This document shows positions 9,291 through 17,397 of a stretch of DNA of 42,009 bases, in pieces. Under the pieces are notes generated by a model. The model worked only from the letters and a program-made list of their open reading frames with translations, was not told the origin of the DNA and did not search any database. Position 1 is the stretch's first letter. The number at the start of each line of letters is the position of its first letter. This DNA is from Pirellulaceae bacterium (GTDB taxonomy: Bacteria; Planctomycetota; Planctomycetia; Pirellulales; Pirellulaceae): the NCBI GenBank assembly GCA_022446825.1, contig JAKVBY010000004.1:7568-49576 (forward strand). Direction: 5' to 3'. The translations under genes were made by a program, and so were the position numbers.

Positions 9291-9950
9291 TCATTCTGTA
9301 GATCCAGAGTCTTCGTTCGACAACGGCGGTTCGGCAGGGTCTTTTTTAGGGACATCCCCTCCCTTTTGCTGCTGCTGTTGTTGTTGTTTGACGCGTTCCA
9401 CAAACTGCTGGTAGTTTTTCTGCAAAGAGTCAAGTAGTCGAGGAACCTGTGGACCTGCCAAGTAGACACGAGAGGAAACGGCAGGATGTGGAAACAGGTT
9501 TGTGAGAAAATCAAATTTAAATTCGGAAGCAGAATGGCCAATCATTACACCATTTGCATACGCTCCTGGCAACATTTCATCGGACAGTTTCAAATCGTCA
9601 TAGACCTCCTGAGGGGTCTGCTGCCGAGCCGGCTGAGGTGATTTGGGGAGTTCTGGAATCGCACCGAAACGCTGCGTATAAACATCGATATTTTTCCTCA
9701 AAGCATCGATGAATTGTGGCATCGTGCCATGCGGCAGAATGATCCGCGCTGAGACTTGCGGAGGGTGACCAAGGTTTTGGACAAAATCCAGGATAAACTC
9801 GGATGCACCAGTCATCACAATCACGGCGTTACTAAAGACACCTGAACTCACCGACTCTGGTACTCGCGCCGATACATGGTGCTGTCGTACTTGTTGAGAC
9901 TGGGGATTGCCTGCAGCGCCGTCCGGCTGAGGAAGTTCTGGATTTGTCAT
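9291..9950 (-). CDS. Tandem DUF3467 protein with a poly-glutamine tail
   Basis: A 219-aa soluble protein carrying two copies of a DUF3467-like domain. Copy 1 is at about residues 35-95 (VMTGASEFILDFVQNL, then SARIILPHGTMPQFIDAL). Copy 2 is at about 128-187 (MIGHSASEFKFDFLTNL, then SSRVYLAGPQVPRLLDSL). The copies align over their whole length, so this is an internal duplication; DUF3467 proteins are usually about 100 aa with one domain. Copy 2 is followed by seven glutamines (residues 189-195) coded by mixed CAA/CAG, and an acidic tail. I chose the ATG at 9950, with AGG nine bases upstream, over an in-frame TTG at 9974. The function of DUF3467 is unknown. A 17-bp perfect palindrome lies about 60 bp upstream. 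Confidence 0.82.
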   Translation of the reverse strand: MTNPELPQPDGAAGNPQSQQVRQHHVSARVPESVSSGVFSNAVIVMTGASEFILDFVQNLGHPPQVSARIILPHGTMPQFIDALRKNIDVYTQRFGAIPELPKSPQPARQQTPQEVYDDLKLSDEMLPGAYANGVMIGHSASEFKFDFLTNLFPHPAVSSRVYLAGPQVPRLLDSLQKNYQQFVERVKQQQQQQQKGGDVPKKDPAEPPLSNEDSGSTE

Positions 9951-10011
9951 TTTAGGACACCTGTTTTCTCTCAAATCCGTCGACCAAGGCGAGGTTCATG
10001 TGTAACGATTT

Positions 10012-10028
10012 ATTGAAGTCACTTCAAT
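10012..10028. promoter_or_regulatory. 17-bp perfect palindrome, probable operator
   Basis: ATTGAAGT-C-ACTTCAAT has two 8-bp arms around one central base. It lies 62 bp upstream of the DUF3467 start codon. On the minus strand its TTGAAG could serve as a -35 element, so a dimeric regulator binding here would block RNA polymerase. The loop is too short for an RNA hairpin. The assignment as an operator is inference. Confidence 0.45.
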
Positions 10029-10251
10029 TTACCTTTGCATCCCCAGTATGACTACGTCATTTTAGCCAGCTACAACCACAGGTAAACGACCGCTGCCGAT
10101 CTCGTTGACTGTATTCACTACGCCCACAAATCGGAAATTTACCAACCACATGGACGTCTACTGCAACCTTTTCAGATTCGCTGTATTTCCCACACTACGA
10201 GCCCTCCTTTGAACACCAACGTGTGCCAATCGACCATATAAATTCAGCGCA

Positions 10252-11361
10252 TCAAGGTCCCGGTCCTAGGAGTACCGAATCGATCACTCGGTAAGCGGCC
10301 TTCCTTTGGTGTTCCGGAAAATTGTGGGGACAATCCGGGTGCTCAACCACAATTGCGTGCGATCCTCCTAATAATTCATAAACCGGCTTTGCAGCCGCAA
10401 CGCAACGGTCAACACTAGCCCACCGAAAATTACCGTCTCCCAGTGGCGCATTGATATAAATCGGACGAGGTGCGATCGCACCTAACAACTCGTGAAAATC
10501 AAAGGGAATTTGTTCCAAGTGGTCCCGATAGTTGGACAGCCGCGGCATATAGCGAATCTGGCACCAGCCCTTGCCAAAATACCAATTGCGTTCTGCGCCG
10601 TCGTAATAGTCCAAATACGAATCAAATCCGCAACTACTGGCAACGACAGAAATCCTCGCATCAAAAACTGCCGAAAAAATTGCGTTGTGGCCGCCCAAAG
10701 AATGACCAATGGCGGCAAAACCTTTGGCACTGTCAACATAAGGCAGTGATTCGAGTAAATCCAAACCGCGGACATTGTCCCAAATCGCTTTCATAGTCCC
10801 ACTAAGATAACCAAGCTTACCAAGATTCGGCCAATAGTTTGCCAAATGTGGATAGGAAGGAGCCAACGTGACATAGCCGCGTTCTGCCAACTCCGCAGCA
10901 TACTGCCGACCTGCCCGACCACCAAGGCCGAGCACGACCTTGTGACCGACGCTGTTGTCCGTGGGATGTAAACACAAAACTGCGGGTGCGGAACCCTGTC
11001 CCGCAAGCACTTCTTTCGGTATGCACAAATACGCTGGGGTGCGGGATTCCGGCTCCGACTGATAGGAGATCAGGCGACGAATATACGACCCCGCATCAAC
11101 TTCCTCCTCGATTTGAATTTGCAGGGCAACTTTGCGATCCTGCCCGGGAAGCGTTCCCATCACGCCCTGCATCGCAATTAAAATTTCAGCGCGTCGTTTT
11201 TCCCAATCGGCTGCGGATTTCACCTCCACAATTTTGGCTTCCGCATCTCGATACTGTAGCAGCTGATCTCGATCCAATCGGTCTGGCTGATCTGCTCCAA
11301 TCGTCGTCTTGATTACGATCATTCCCAGAACCAAAACACACCATACATTTCTCAACATCAT
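10252..11361 (-). CDS. Exported alpha/beta hydrolase (acetyl xylan esterase/dienelactone hydrolase-like)
   Basis: A 369-aa protein from the preferred ATG at 11361, which has GAGG nine bases upstream and opens a signal peptide (LRNVWCVLVLGMIVIKTTIGA). A 5' extension to 11421 would overlap the upstream stop and spoil the signal. The alpha/beta-hydrolase core shows the nucleophile elbow GHSLGGHN with Ser221, preceded by an LCLHPTDNS oxyanion strand, and a late His in DCPHNFPEH. The family acts on short acyl esters of sugars or related compounds. It lies 44 bp downstream of the SGNH hydrolase gene on the same strand, and the pair probably forms an operon for extracellular deacylation. The substrate is unknown. 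Confidence 0.82.
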   Translation of the reverse strand: MMLRNVWCVLVLGMIVIKTTIGADQPDRLDRDQLLQYRDAEAKIVEVKSAADWEKRRAEILIAMQGVMGTLPGQDRKVALQIQIEEEVDAGSYIRRLISYQSEPESRTPAYLCIPKEVLAGQGSAPAVLCLHPTDNSVGHKVVLGLGGRAGRQYAAELAERGYVTLAPSYPHLANYWPNLGKLGYLSGTMKAIWDNVRGLDLLESLPYVDSAKGFAAIGHSLGGHNAIFSAVFDARISVVASSCGFDSYLDYYDGAERNWYFGKGWCQIRYMPRLSNYRDHLEQIPFDFHELLGAIAPRPIYINAPLGDGNFRWASVDRCVAAAKPVYELLGGSHAIVVEHPDCPHNFPEHQRKAAYRVIDSVLLGPGP

Positions 11362-11405
11362 TCGTTGAAGCCTCGACCATTCTTTGAAAACGGGTCTGAC
11401 GCTCA

Positions 11406-12356
11406 CTAAGGCGTCAACCATTTATTGATATCACGTTCCATCTCAGCTGCCTTGCGCTGGGCTTCCGCCAGCGGCAAGCCAGGTTCCATACCGGGACGTT
11501 GGTGGCCTACGTAACTTAGCCAGGCTGAATGCAAAATCGTTTGTCGCTCCTCGACGAGCTTGATCGATTCAGACTTTAGCTCAACAAGCTGCTCGTGCCC
11601 CCAGGCCCGCCAAATTGCATCGGCTAACACCGCATGCCCTTCCCGGTTCACATGAACACCATCCGGTGACATCGTAAAATCGGCATCCTGTTTTCTTTTT
11701 GTGCTGACATACTTGGACACGGCGCTATGCAAATCGATCACCATCTCAACTTGTTCACGCTGTTCCATAATCCAGCCAGCGTAGCGTTGCAGGACCTCTT
11801 GATCATAGTTTTCGTAGATCGCAAACCAAGCATACTTTTCAGCGCCCCTGGGCAATAACTTTCCTTGTTTTTTCAAAGGCAAAGGATCAAATGCTGGAGG
11901 CGTCATCAAAATCAGCTTGGCCCCTATATCGTGAACTTGGTCAATTAGTTTTTGGATTCCTTTTTGGTAAGCCTCAAAACGCTCTAGACTAAATGGATAG
12001 TAAATACCGTCGTTCATACCATAACAGGCAACTACAAGATCTGGCTTAACCTTGGTTAGCGCGCGGTCCAAACGCTCATGCACATCTGGTCTCGGGAACG
12101 GGTGATCCGGCTCAGACAAACCAGAACACGTTTCACTGGGAAGTCCCAAATTAATCACTTCCGGTGCGGCAGATCTCAGGGCGATCCGCAACTGAGCCTC
12201 GAGTGTGGCAACATAGTGCCCTGCTGCGGTAATTGAATCTCCGATAAACAGGACTCGTTTCGCATTAAACGGCCAAGCTTCTTTCGCATCAGACCCTTCG
12301 CGTGTGCACAGCACCAGCACAAAACTCACCGTGACCGTCCAACCAAATCTCACCAT
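11406..12356 (-). CDS. Secreted SGNH/GDSL hydrolase
   Basis: A 316-aa protein from the ATG at 12356, chosen because an AAGGA ribosome site lies about 9 nt upstream and a signal peptide (FGWTVTVSFVLVLC) follows. An upstream in-frame start would add 48 residues with no homology pattern. SGNH blocks are visible: block I FIGDSITAAG with nucleophile Ser41, block II INLGLPSET, block III ACYGMNDG with the oxyanion Asn, and block V DGVHVNREGH with catalytic Asp and His. This is the group of SGNH hydrolases common in planctomycete polysaccharide-degradation sets, acting as carbohydrate or lipid esterases. It is the first gene of a two-gene minus-strand unit and is divergent from the hydrolase at 12564. 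Confidence 0.87.
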   Translation of the reverse strand: MVRFGWTVTVSFVLVLCTREGSDAKEAWPFNAKRVLFIGDSITAAGHYVATLEAQLRIALRSAAPEVINLGLPSETCSGLSEPDHPFPRPDVHERLDRALTKVKPDLVVACYGMNDGIYYPFSLERFEAYQKGIQKLIDQVHDIGAKLILMTPPAFDPLPLKKQGKLLPRGAEKYAWFAIYENYDQEVLQRYAGWIMEQREQVEMVIDLHSAVSKYVSTKRKQDADFTMSPDGVHVNREGHAVLADAIWRAWGHEQLVELKSESIKLVEERQTILHSAWLSYVGHQRPGMEPGLPLAEAQRKAAEMERDINKWLTP

Positions 12357-12563
12357 GACAGGGAATCCTTTGTCTTTGAGTTCAACTAACAGACCCCAAT
12401 CTTGACGGATTTTCCTGACGAATACAAATTTACACATCAACCTGACCAGAACACACGATCGTGTCTCACGACCGAAAGGAATGTGAGACCGTTGAAACAA
12501 AGCGTGGTGAGATTCATAATGATTATGTAGAGATGCAGGCTACAACCAAATGGTGTATGGCTC

Positions 12564-13526
12564 GTGTTCTCGAGATTCGCGACTACCTTGACTGCAGAAA
12601 GTACTTTCGTGTTGTCAGCCAGCCGTATATTTTGCTGCCTCATCCTCTGCTGGAATGGATTCACGATGCGAGGATTTTCTGACGATTTGGGTCCCGACAT
12701 CTCAACCGTTCAGCCTGACCTGCGGATACCGGAGTTGTCACCTGGTCCTCCACAGCCAGGGAAACGCGTGAAACAAACAATTCCCGGGTATCCTGCAAAG
12801 GAAGTCCATCACACGATTTACTTGCCTGTCGATTGGACACCGCAAGGGAATTTTCCTGTCTTGGTCGAATACGCTGGAAATGGGCCCTACCAAAGCAACT
12901 TTGGAGACATCAGCACTGGTCTTGTCGAGGACAGTAAGCTCGGCTTTGGAATTAGTCAGGGTAAACGGTTCATTTGGATTTGCTTACCTTATCTCAACGC
13001 TGCGGGTAGCAAAAACGTTACAAGATGGTGGGGCGACTCACCTCAATACGATGTCAGCCCCACCGTCAGCTACTGCAAAAACGCCGTCCCTTGGCTATGC
13101 AAAACTTATGGTGGAGATCCGCAGCGCGTGATTTTATGTGGATTTTCGCGAGGAGCCATCGCCTGCAATTTCGTTGGCTTATACGATGACCAAATTGCTG
13201 CCCTATGGTGCGGCTTTGTCGTTTACAGCCATTACGACGGAGTCTTCACTGGTTGGAGATATCCCGGCGCGGATCGTCGCGCGGCACTCGAAAGATTAAA
13301 CCGGCTTCAGGGACGTCCTCAATTCGTCTGCCAAGAAACCACAGCCAACTCAAAAACATCCCTCACTGCCACACAAAACTACTTGCATTCCACTTCGATT
13401 TCCGCGCCATTTATTTTTGCGTCAACAGGCTTTCGCAACCATAACGACGCCTGGGTACTCAGGCCCAGCAATGCTCGTCAGCAATTACGAGAATGGGTCG
13501 ACACAATCTGCAAACCACCAAAATAG
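12564..13526 (+). CDS. Exported alpha/beta hydrolase-fold protein
   Basis: A protein of about 320 aa with an N-terminal hydrophobic stretch (residues 19-33, FCCLILCW region) that could be a signal peptide. The start is uncertain: GTG at 12564 is the longest, with an in-frame TTG and an ATG at residue 35 as alternatives. The body shows an esterase/depolymerase-like core: the strand VLVEYAGNGPY, the nucleophile elbow CGFSRGAIA with Ser195, and a C-terminal His in FRNHNDAW that fits the catalytic histidine. It lies divergently from the SGNH gene (207 bp between starts) and convergent with the DMFase-like gene. Probably an extracellular esterase. The precise family is not recognised. Confidence 0.7.
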   Translation: MFSRFATTLTAESTFVLSASRIFCCLILCWNGFTMRGFSDDLGPDISTVQPDLRIPELSPGPPQPGKRVKQTIPGYPAKEVHHTIYLPVDWTPQGNFPVLVEYAGNGPYQSNFGDISTGLVEDSKLGFGISQGKRFIWICLPYLNAAGSKNVTRWWGDSPQYDVSPTVSYCKNAVPWLCKTYGGDPQRVILCGFSRGAIACNFVGLYDDQIAALWCGFVVYSHYDGVFTGWRYPGADRRAALERLNRLQGRPQFVCQETTANSKTSLTATQNYLHSTSISAPFIFASTGFRNHNDAWVLRPSNARQQLREWVDTICKPPK

Positions 13527-13568
13527 ACCCTCACAAAAATGAGTCTGCAGGCAAACTTTGTCGACAAC

Positions 13569-15104
13569 CTAAATCGCCATTCGCTTGAGCAAATTACGGG
13601 TAATTGTTTGCACGCGCTGATCGGGGCCCTGTGGTGTGGCGCCATGTGCCGAAGGACGGACATAGCCAGGCGGCTCGCTCAGCCCGTCACCCCACCAACA
13701 CGTCGACGCATTAAAAACAAAATTATCTTGAGGTCCCGGATAAATAGTCGCCGTGTAAGTACCCTCGCCCGAACCACTACCAGTCATTCCTTGGGCAACA
13801 ATTTCCAGGCCTGGGATATCTGCTGGATCACCATGCCATTCCCAACCAACCAGCCCCGGAATCCCTTCACCAGCCTGCATGCCTGAACCTCTGAACAACC
13901 AATGCTCTGGCTGGCGGCAAATCCAATCAGCTCCTCCGACAATCGGCCCAGTGCTTCTTGCTCCGATCAGTTCGCTTTCATCGGGCGCTGACCTCGGCAA
14001 AGTTTTCATATCGGTGAAGAGGGCATCGCCAATTGCGTCGCGAGGACCAAAACGGTCAACTCGGCGAATCACGCGATCCGGTCGACCATCGGACGCTGGT
14101 AAAACGTCGAGCAAACCACAACAGGTGTTCCCCGAAAGAAAAGCAACATTCAGACCGTTCTTAATTCCCTGCCGCACATTATTGAACATCTCGAGCGAAT
14201 AATACTCATCGTGACCAACCGATAGCATCCCCTTACCTCGCAACAATCCTGGACCGTCACGGTGGGTATCCATATTAGAAATATAACTAACGTCAAACCC
14301 TTGCGACTCCATCCAAAACGAGATCGGAAATTCCCAGCAAAACCATTCACCGGAACCCGTCGTTAACGGTGCATCAAAAATCTGACAGTACTTTCCATAG
14401 GGTCGGTCAAAACTAACCTCCACGCCTCCTCCCCAATACCAAACGGTTTCGCCATTGTCGTAGAGAGAAAACTGACTCGGCCAACGGTTGTAAGCACTCC
14501 AAGTCGTGTCCGAACATTGGAACAAAAAATCTGCCTCGCGGTTATCTTTCACAATGAACGTTAGATAACTCTGCAAACCGCTTTTCTCCGCGGTCAGTTT
14601 GCCAAGATAGATACCACTCGGCCAATCAGTTGGAATGGTCAACGTCGCACAGGACTCCCACACGCACTCCCGACGCCGCTGCTTGGCAATAGGTGGATCC
14701 TCCTGAGCTTGGCCAACAAAGGAGCCTAAAGAAGCGACATGCCGGCCACCAGTACCACCATAAAAACCACTCCGATATAGATCGATTTTAAAGCGGGAAT
14801 CCGGATTGCAGGAAACATAAAAGCTGATTTCCTCACCTGCTGCAACACTGGTCTGGGATGCAAATCCTTCAATTGAAGGACAGCGATACTTCGCTGCCGC
14901 GTCAACCCTCGTCGAGTTGAGCATCCAGTCCCGAGTTCCAGTTTTGGCATTCTCTTCCTGAATCCGTGTTCGATCTGCCGGGGCAAAGTTGCTTGCTGCA
15001 GCCACGCAGGGACTAAAATCGGGAACCACCCCAGGAAGGAGCGCACCAACACCAAAGGCCGCCATCCCGCGTAAAACGTCTCGGCGTTGCAGGTCGCGTT
15101 TCAT
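13569..15104 (-). CDS. N,N-dimethylformamidase large-subunit-like protein, Tat-exported
   Basis: A 511-aa protein. I use the ATG at 15104 (GAGGGA six to seven bases upstream) rather than the TTG two codons earlier. The N-terminus is a twin-arginine signal (QRRDVLRGMAAFGVGALLPG), so the protein is exported folded. The remainder resembles the C-terminal domain of the N,N-dimethylformamidase beta subunit: a beta-sandwich start (SVAAGEEISFYVSC, then DLYRSGFYGG), GIYLGKL, a FQCSDTTWSAYNRWP block, then GHDEYYS and FLSGNTCC. In DMFase this subunit holds a mononuclear iron site. Related exported proteins of unknown substrate are common in planctomycetes. No small subunit is nearby, so amidase activity on DMF itself is not implied. 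It ends 42 bp from the convergent hydrolase gene. Confidence 0.78.
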   Translation of the reverse strand: MKRDLQRRDVLRGMAAFGVGALLPGVVPDFSPCVAAASNFAPADRTRIQEENAKTGTRDWMLNSTRVDAAAKYRCPSIEGFASQTSVAAGEEISFYVSCNPDSRFKIDLYRSGFYGGTGGRHVASLGSFVGQAQEDPPIAKQRRRECVWESCATLTIPTDWPSGIYLGKLTAEKSGLQSYLTFIVKDNREADFLFQCSDTTWSAYNRWPSQFSLYDNGETVWYWGGGVEVSFDRPYGKYCQIFDAPLTTGSGEWFCWEFPISFWMESQGFDVSYISNMDTHRDGPGLLRGKGMLSVGHDEYYSLEMFNNVRQGIKNGLNVAFLSGNTCCGLLDVLPASDGRPDRVIRRVDRFGPRDAIGDALFTDMKTLPRSAPDESELIGARSTGPIVGGADWICRQPEHWLFRGSGMQAGEGIPGLVGWEWHGDPADIPGLEIVAQGMTGSGSGEGTYTATIYPGPQDNFVFNASTCWWGDGLSEPPGYVRPSAHGATPQGPDQRVQTITRNLLKRMAI

Positions 15105-15170
15105 CAGCAATCCCTCGCAATTCTCATTAGATTGGACCGACTTACTTGGTTCACCATTTCCAAAGCCATC

Positions 15171-16169
15171 TTAGCATTCCGTGATAGGCACTGCCGATTG
15201 AGCCGAGCGACACGCCGTTGGCGCAAGAAAAAGAGTGCCTTCGCGACCGAGGACTTCGATCGTCGCTTCGGACGAAAGGTCTTGCGCACTTCCATAACGC
15301 ATTATCAGACCACCTGCAAAGGCCAGCGTCTCCTTCTCCATTGGGCCAATCAACAATACAGCAGGCCCAGAAAATTCCCGGGGACGCAACAGCGCCGAAC
15401 TCGTCGCGTCAGGAAGTTGATGAAGATATTCTAGTTGCAAGTTCTCACTTTCATGTCTCCCGACAATTGCTTTGACCTCTGCGTTCAAGCGGAAATGTCG
15501 CCCAATCGTGAGGAGACCATAATCCCACAGGCCACTTGTCGGCTGACGCAGATTCAAATCGAAAACTTTTTTGGAGAAACGCGTTTCGGTCAAGGCACAT
15601 CCTGTCGAAGGAGAAGGAATATCCTCCATTCCAAACCTCTTCGCTAATTCAATCAATCCCTTACGACTGCGTCCATGGAAATCATAAAGTTGGGATCGAT
15701 CGACCCATTTCTTTCGCTCTGGAAGGGTTGGTGGAAGCAACTTTGCGGACAGCGGTCGCAACAATAAATCCTCTAATTCGGAATGGTAGGAAATCCGCTC
15801 CAGATCACGTCTTTTCTGGCTCATGGGACGCTGCCCAACAACTTCGCCGCTGATAATAAAATCGGCACCAACCTGCTCCATGTAATGTTTAGCCTTTTCA
15901 AACATATAGATACGGCAGTCGACACAGGGGTTTGCACCTCGCCCGTAACCAAATTTTGGCGTTTTAATGAGGTCCAGATAATCAGCATCTTGCCCAATTA
16001 CAGTCAGTGGTACATTCAAATCACGAGCTGCTTGAGCCGACTGATCCTGACAACACGTAAAGACTGTTTTGAAATTGACTGCCTCGACGCCTATTCCTTG
16101 CTGCTGCATTAAGCGGATTGCCAGGATGCTATCGAGACCACCGGAAAGTAAAGCAAGACAATGACGCAT
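15171..16169 (-). CDS. PP-loop tRNA thiouridylase-like protein (MnmA/ThiI-related)
   Basis: A 332-aa cytoplasmic ATP-pyrophosphatase. Seen: the PP-loop SGGLDS at residues 9-14, CC at 39-40, a CVDC pair at 82/85 with adjacent YMFEKA, GADFIISGEV, and STGCALT with Cys191. This is the cysteine pattern expected for adenylation followed by persulfide sulfur transfer to tRNA. It is shorter than MnmA and lacks the THUMP domain of ThiI. It belongs to the group often annotated as tRNA (5-methylaminomethyl-2-thiouridylate) methyltransferase, a historical name. The ATG shares one base with the rnc stop (TAATG), so translational coupling is likely. The target base is not determinable here. Confidence 0.8.
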   Translation of the reverse strand: MRHCLALLSGGLDSILAIRLMQQQGIGVEAVNFKTVFTCCQDQSAQAARDLNVPLTVIGQDADYLDLIKTPKFGYGRGANPCVDCRIYMFEKAKHYMEQVGADFIISGEVVGQRPMSQKRRDLERISYHSELEDLLLRPLSAKLLPPTLPERKKWVDRSQLYDFHGRSRKGLIELAKRFGMEDIPSPSTGCALTETRFSKKVFDLNLRQPTSGLWDYGLLTIGRHFRLNAEVKAIVGRHESENLQLEYLHQLPDATSSALLRPREFSGPAVLLIGPMEKETLAFAGGLIMRYGSAQDLSSEATIEVLGREGTLFLAPTACRSAQSAVPITEC

Positions 16170-16951
16170 TACAATGAATCTTCTCCCAACTCTTCGGAAA
16201 TGAATGGTGGCTCTTCACCATCTAACTCAAAGAGCGCATTACCGGCAGCGCGTTGTTCTGCTTCCTTTTTATTACGCCCCCAAGCTGGCTCAAATTCACG
16301 ACCGCCAACGCTGACAGCTATTTTAAAACACTTGGCATGATCGGGGCCTTTTTCGTCTAACAATTTATAGTTCGGAGTGCTACCAAACTGTCGCTGCGAC
16401 AATTGCTGTAAGACCGACTTATAATTATCACTCGCGTTGCCTTCAGCCGCCTCAGCAATTTCATTAGAAATGTGTCTAGAAATAAATTCTCGAGCAGCAA
16501 GGTCACCACCATCCAAATAAATTGCAGCCAACAGAGACTCGAAAACATCTGCCAACAATGAAGGCGGAATCTTCGGATTCGACGCCATGCCTTTGCCCAA
16601 AATCAAACAGTCGCTCAGCTTCAGCTTCTCGCTGACTTTGGCGCAGGTCTGACGGCTGACAACATTGGATTTGATCTTCGTGAGTTCGCCTTCAAGATAT
16701 TCCGGAAAGCGATGAAATAAAGTTTCGCATATCAAAAACCCTAAAATCGCATCCCCCAAAAACTCTAAGCGTTCATTTGAATTAATCCGCTGGTCAGCTC
16801 CCGAGGCATGCGTTAATGCTGCGTGGAGCAGTGACTTATCCGTGAAAACGTAACCGATACGTTCTTCGCATAAGGTTAAACGCTCTGCCACCTTGGGGGC
16901 CATCGACATCACTTCCAGATCGGTCTTCACGAAATCCGCCACGCCGACCAC
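16169..16951 (-). CDS. rnc: Ribonuclease III
   Basis: A 260-aa double-strand-specific endoribonuclease for rRNA and mRNA processing. The RNase III signature ERLEFLGDAILG carries metal-binding Glu60 and Asp67, and the second acidic pair is Asp135/Glu138 in LLADVFESLLAAIYLDGG. A C-terminal dsRNA-binding domain spans about 176-243 (NYKSVLQQLSQ through KKEAEQRAAGNAL). The longest start is GTG at 16951, with the ATGs at 16909 and 16903 as alternatives; homology begins only near residue 22, so the true start is uncertain. Its stop overlaps the thiouridylase start by one base. Length and active-site residues are complete. Confidence 0.94.
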   Translation of the reverse strand: MVGVADFVKTDLEVMSMAPKVAERLTLCEERIGYVFTDKSLLHAALTHASGADQRINSNERLEFLGDAILGFLICETLFHRFPEYLEGELTKIKSNVVSRQTCAKVSEKLKLSDCLILGKGMASNPKIPPSLLADVFESLLAAIYLDGGDLAAREFISRHISNEIAEAAEGNASDNYKSVLQQLSQRQFGSTPNYKLLDEKGPDHAKCFKIAVSVGGREFEPAWGRNKKEAEQRAAGNALFELDGEEPPFISEELGEDSL

Positions 16952-17397
16952 ATTGAAATTAACCCAACCACATTATCCTATCCAAACGTCGCTCCAGACA
17001 TTTCCCCACCAAATCACCCGTTTCCATACTCATGACAGGTCACCAGCTAGCCTCAAATCAGAAGGGAGCACCGTCCTTAAACCGTATCCCTGCCAGCCAC
17101 ACTTGTCAACGCAAACACCACCCTAGGCCCGCACAGAAACCGCTGCCCCCCGATCACTGGCAAATTAACTGTCGGATGATAAATCTACCCCAGGCTTCAT
17201 TGGCGATTGGAAACATGTTCTTATAATATGTTTTAAGCATTACCTTCAGTCTTTGGGCGGTGGCTAATGTCACCCACCCTATGCTCAACCAAGAGCAGAT
17301 TTTTTACCGCCAAAAAAAGAACGGGGAACTTGGTGACCTTTGTCACGACCGTTCCTCATACAACCGAGCGCATTTCAAGTTAAACAGGAGTTCGCTA
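16952..17397. other. Divergent spacer between rnc and the HtrA gene
   Basis: About 445 bp. Short open frames cross it but none is gene-like. The right part holds a sigma-70-like promoter (17200-17227) and a leader of about 165 nt ahead of the HtrA gene. No obvious structured RNA is recognised in the leader. Confidence 0.5.
17200..17227 (+). promoter_or_regulatory. Sigma-70-like promoter for the HtrA gene
   Basis: TTGGCG (17200-17205), a 16-bp spacer, then a perfect TATAAT (17222-17227). Predicted transcription start is near 17234, giving a leader of about 165 nt before the ATG at 17398. Confidence 0.5.

Noticed and set aside
9366-9386. CAA/CAG run as a microsatellite
   Set aside because: Mixed codons and only seven units; better read as a short polyQ tail of the DUF3467 protein than as an expanding repeat.
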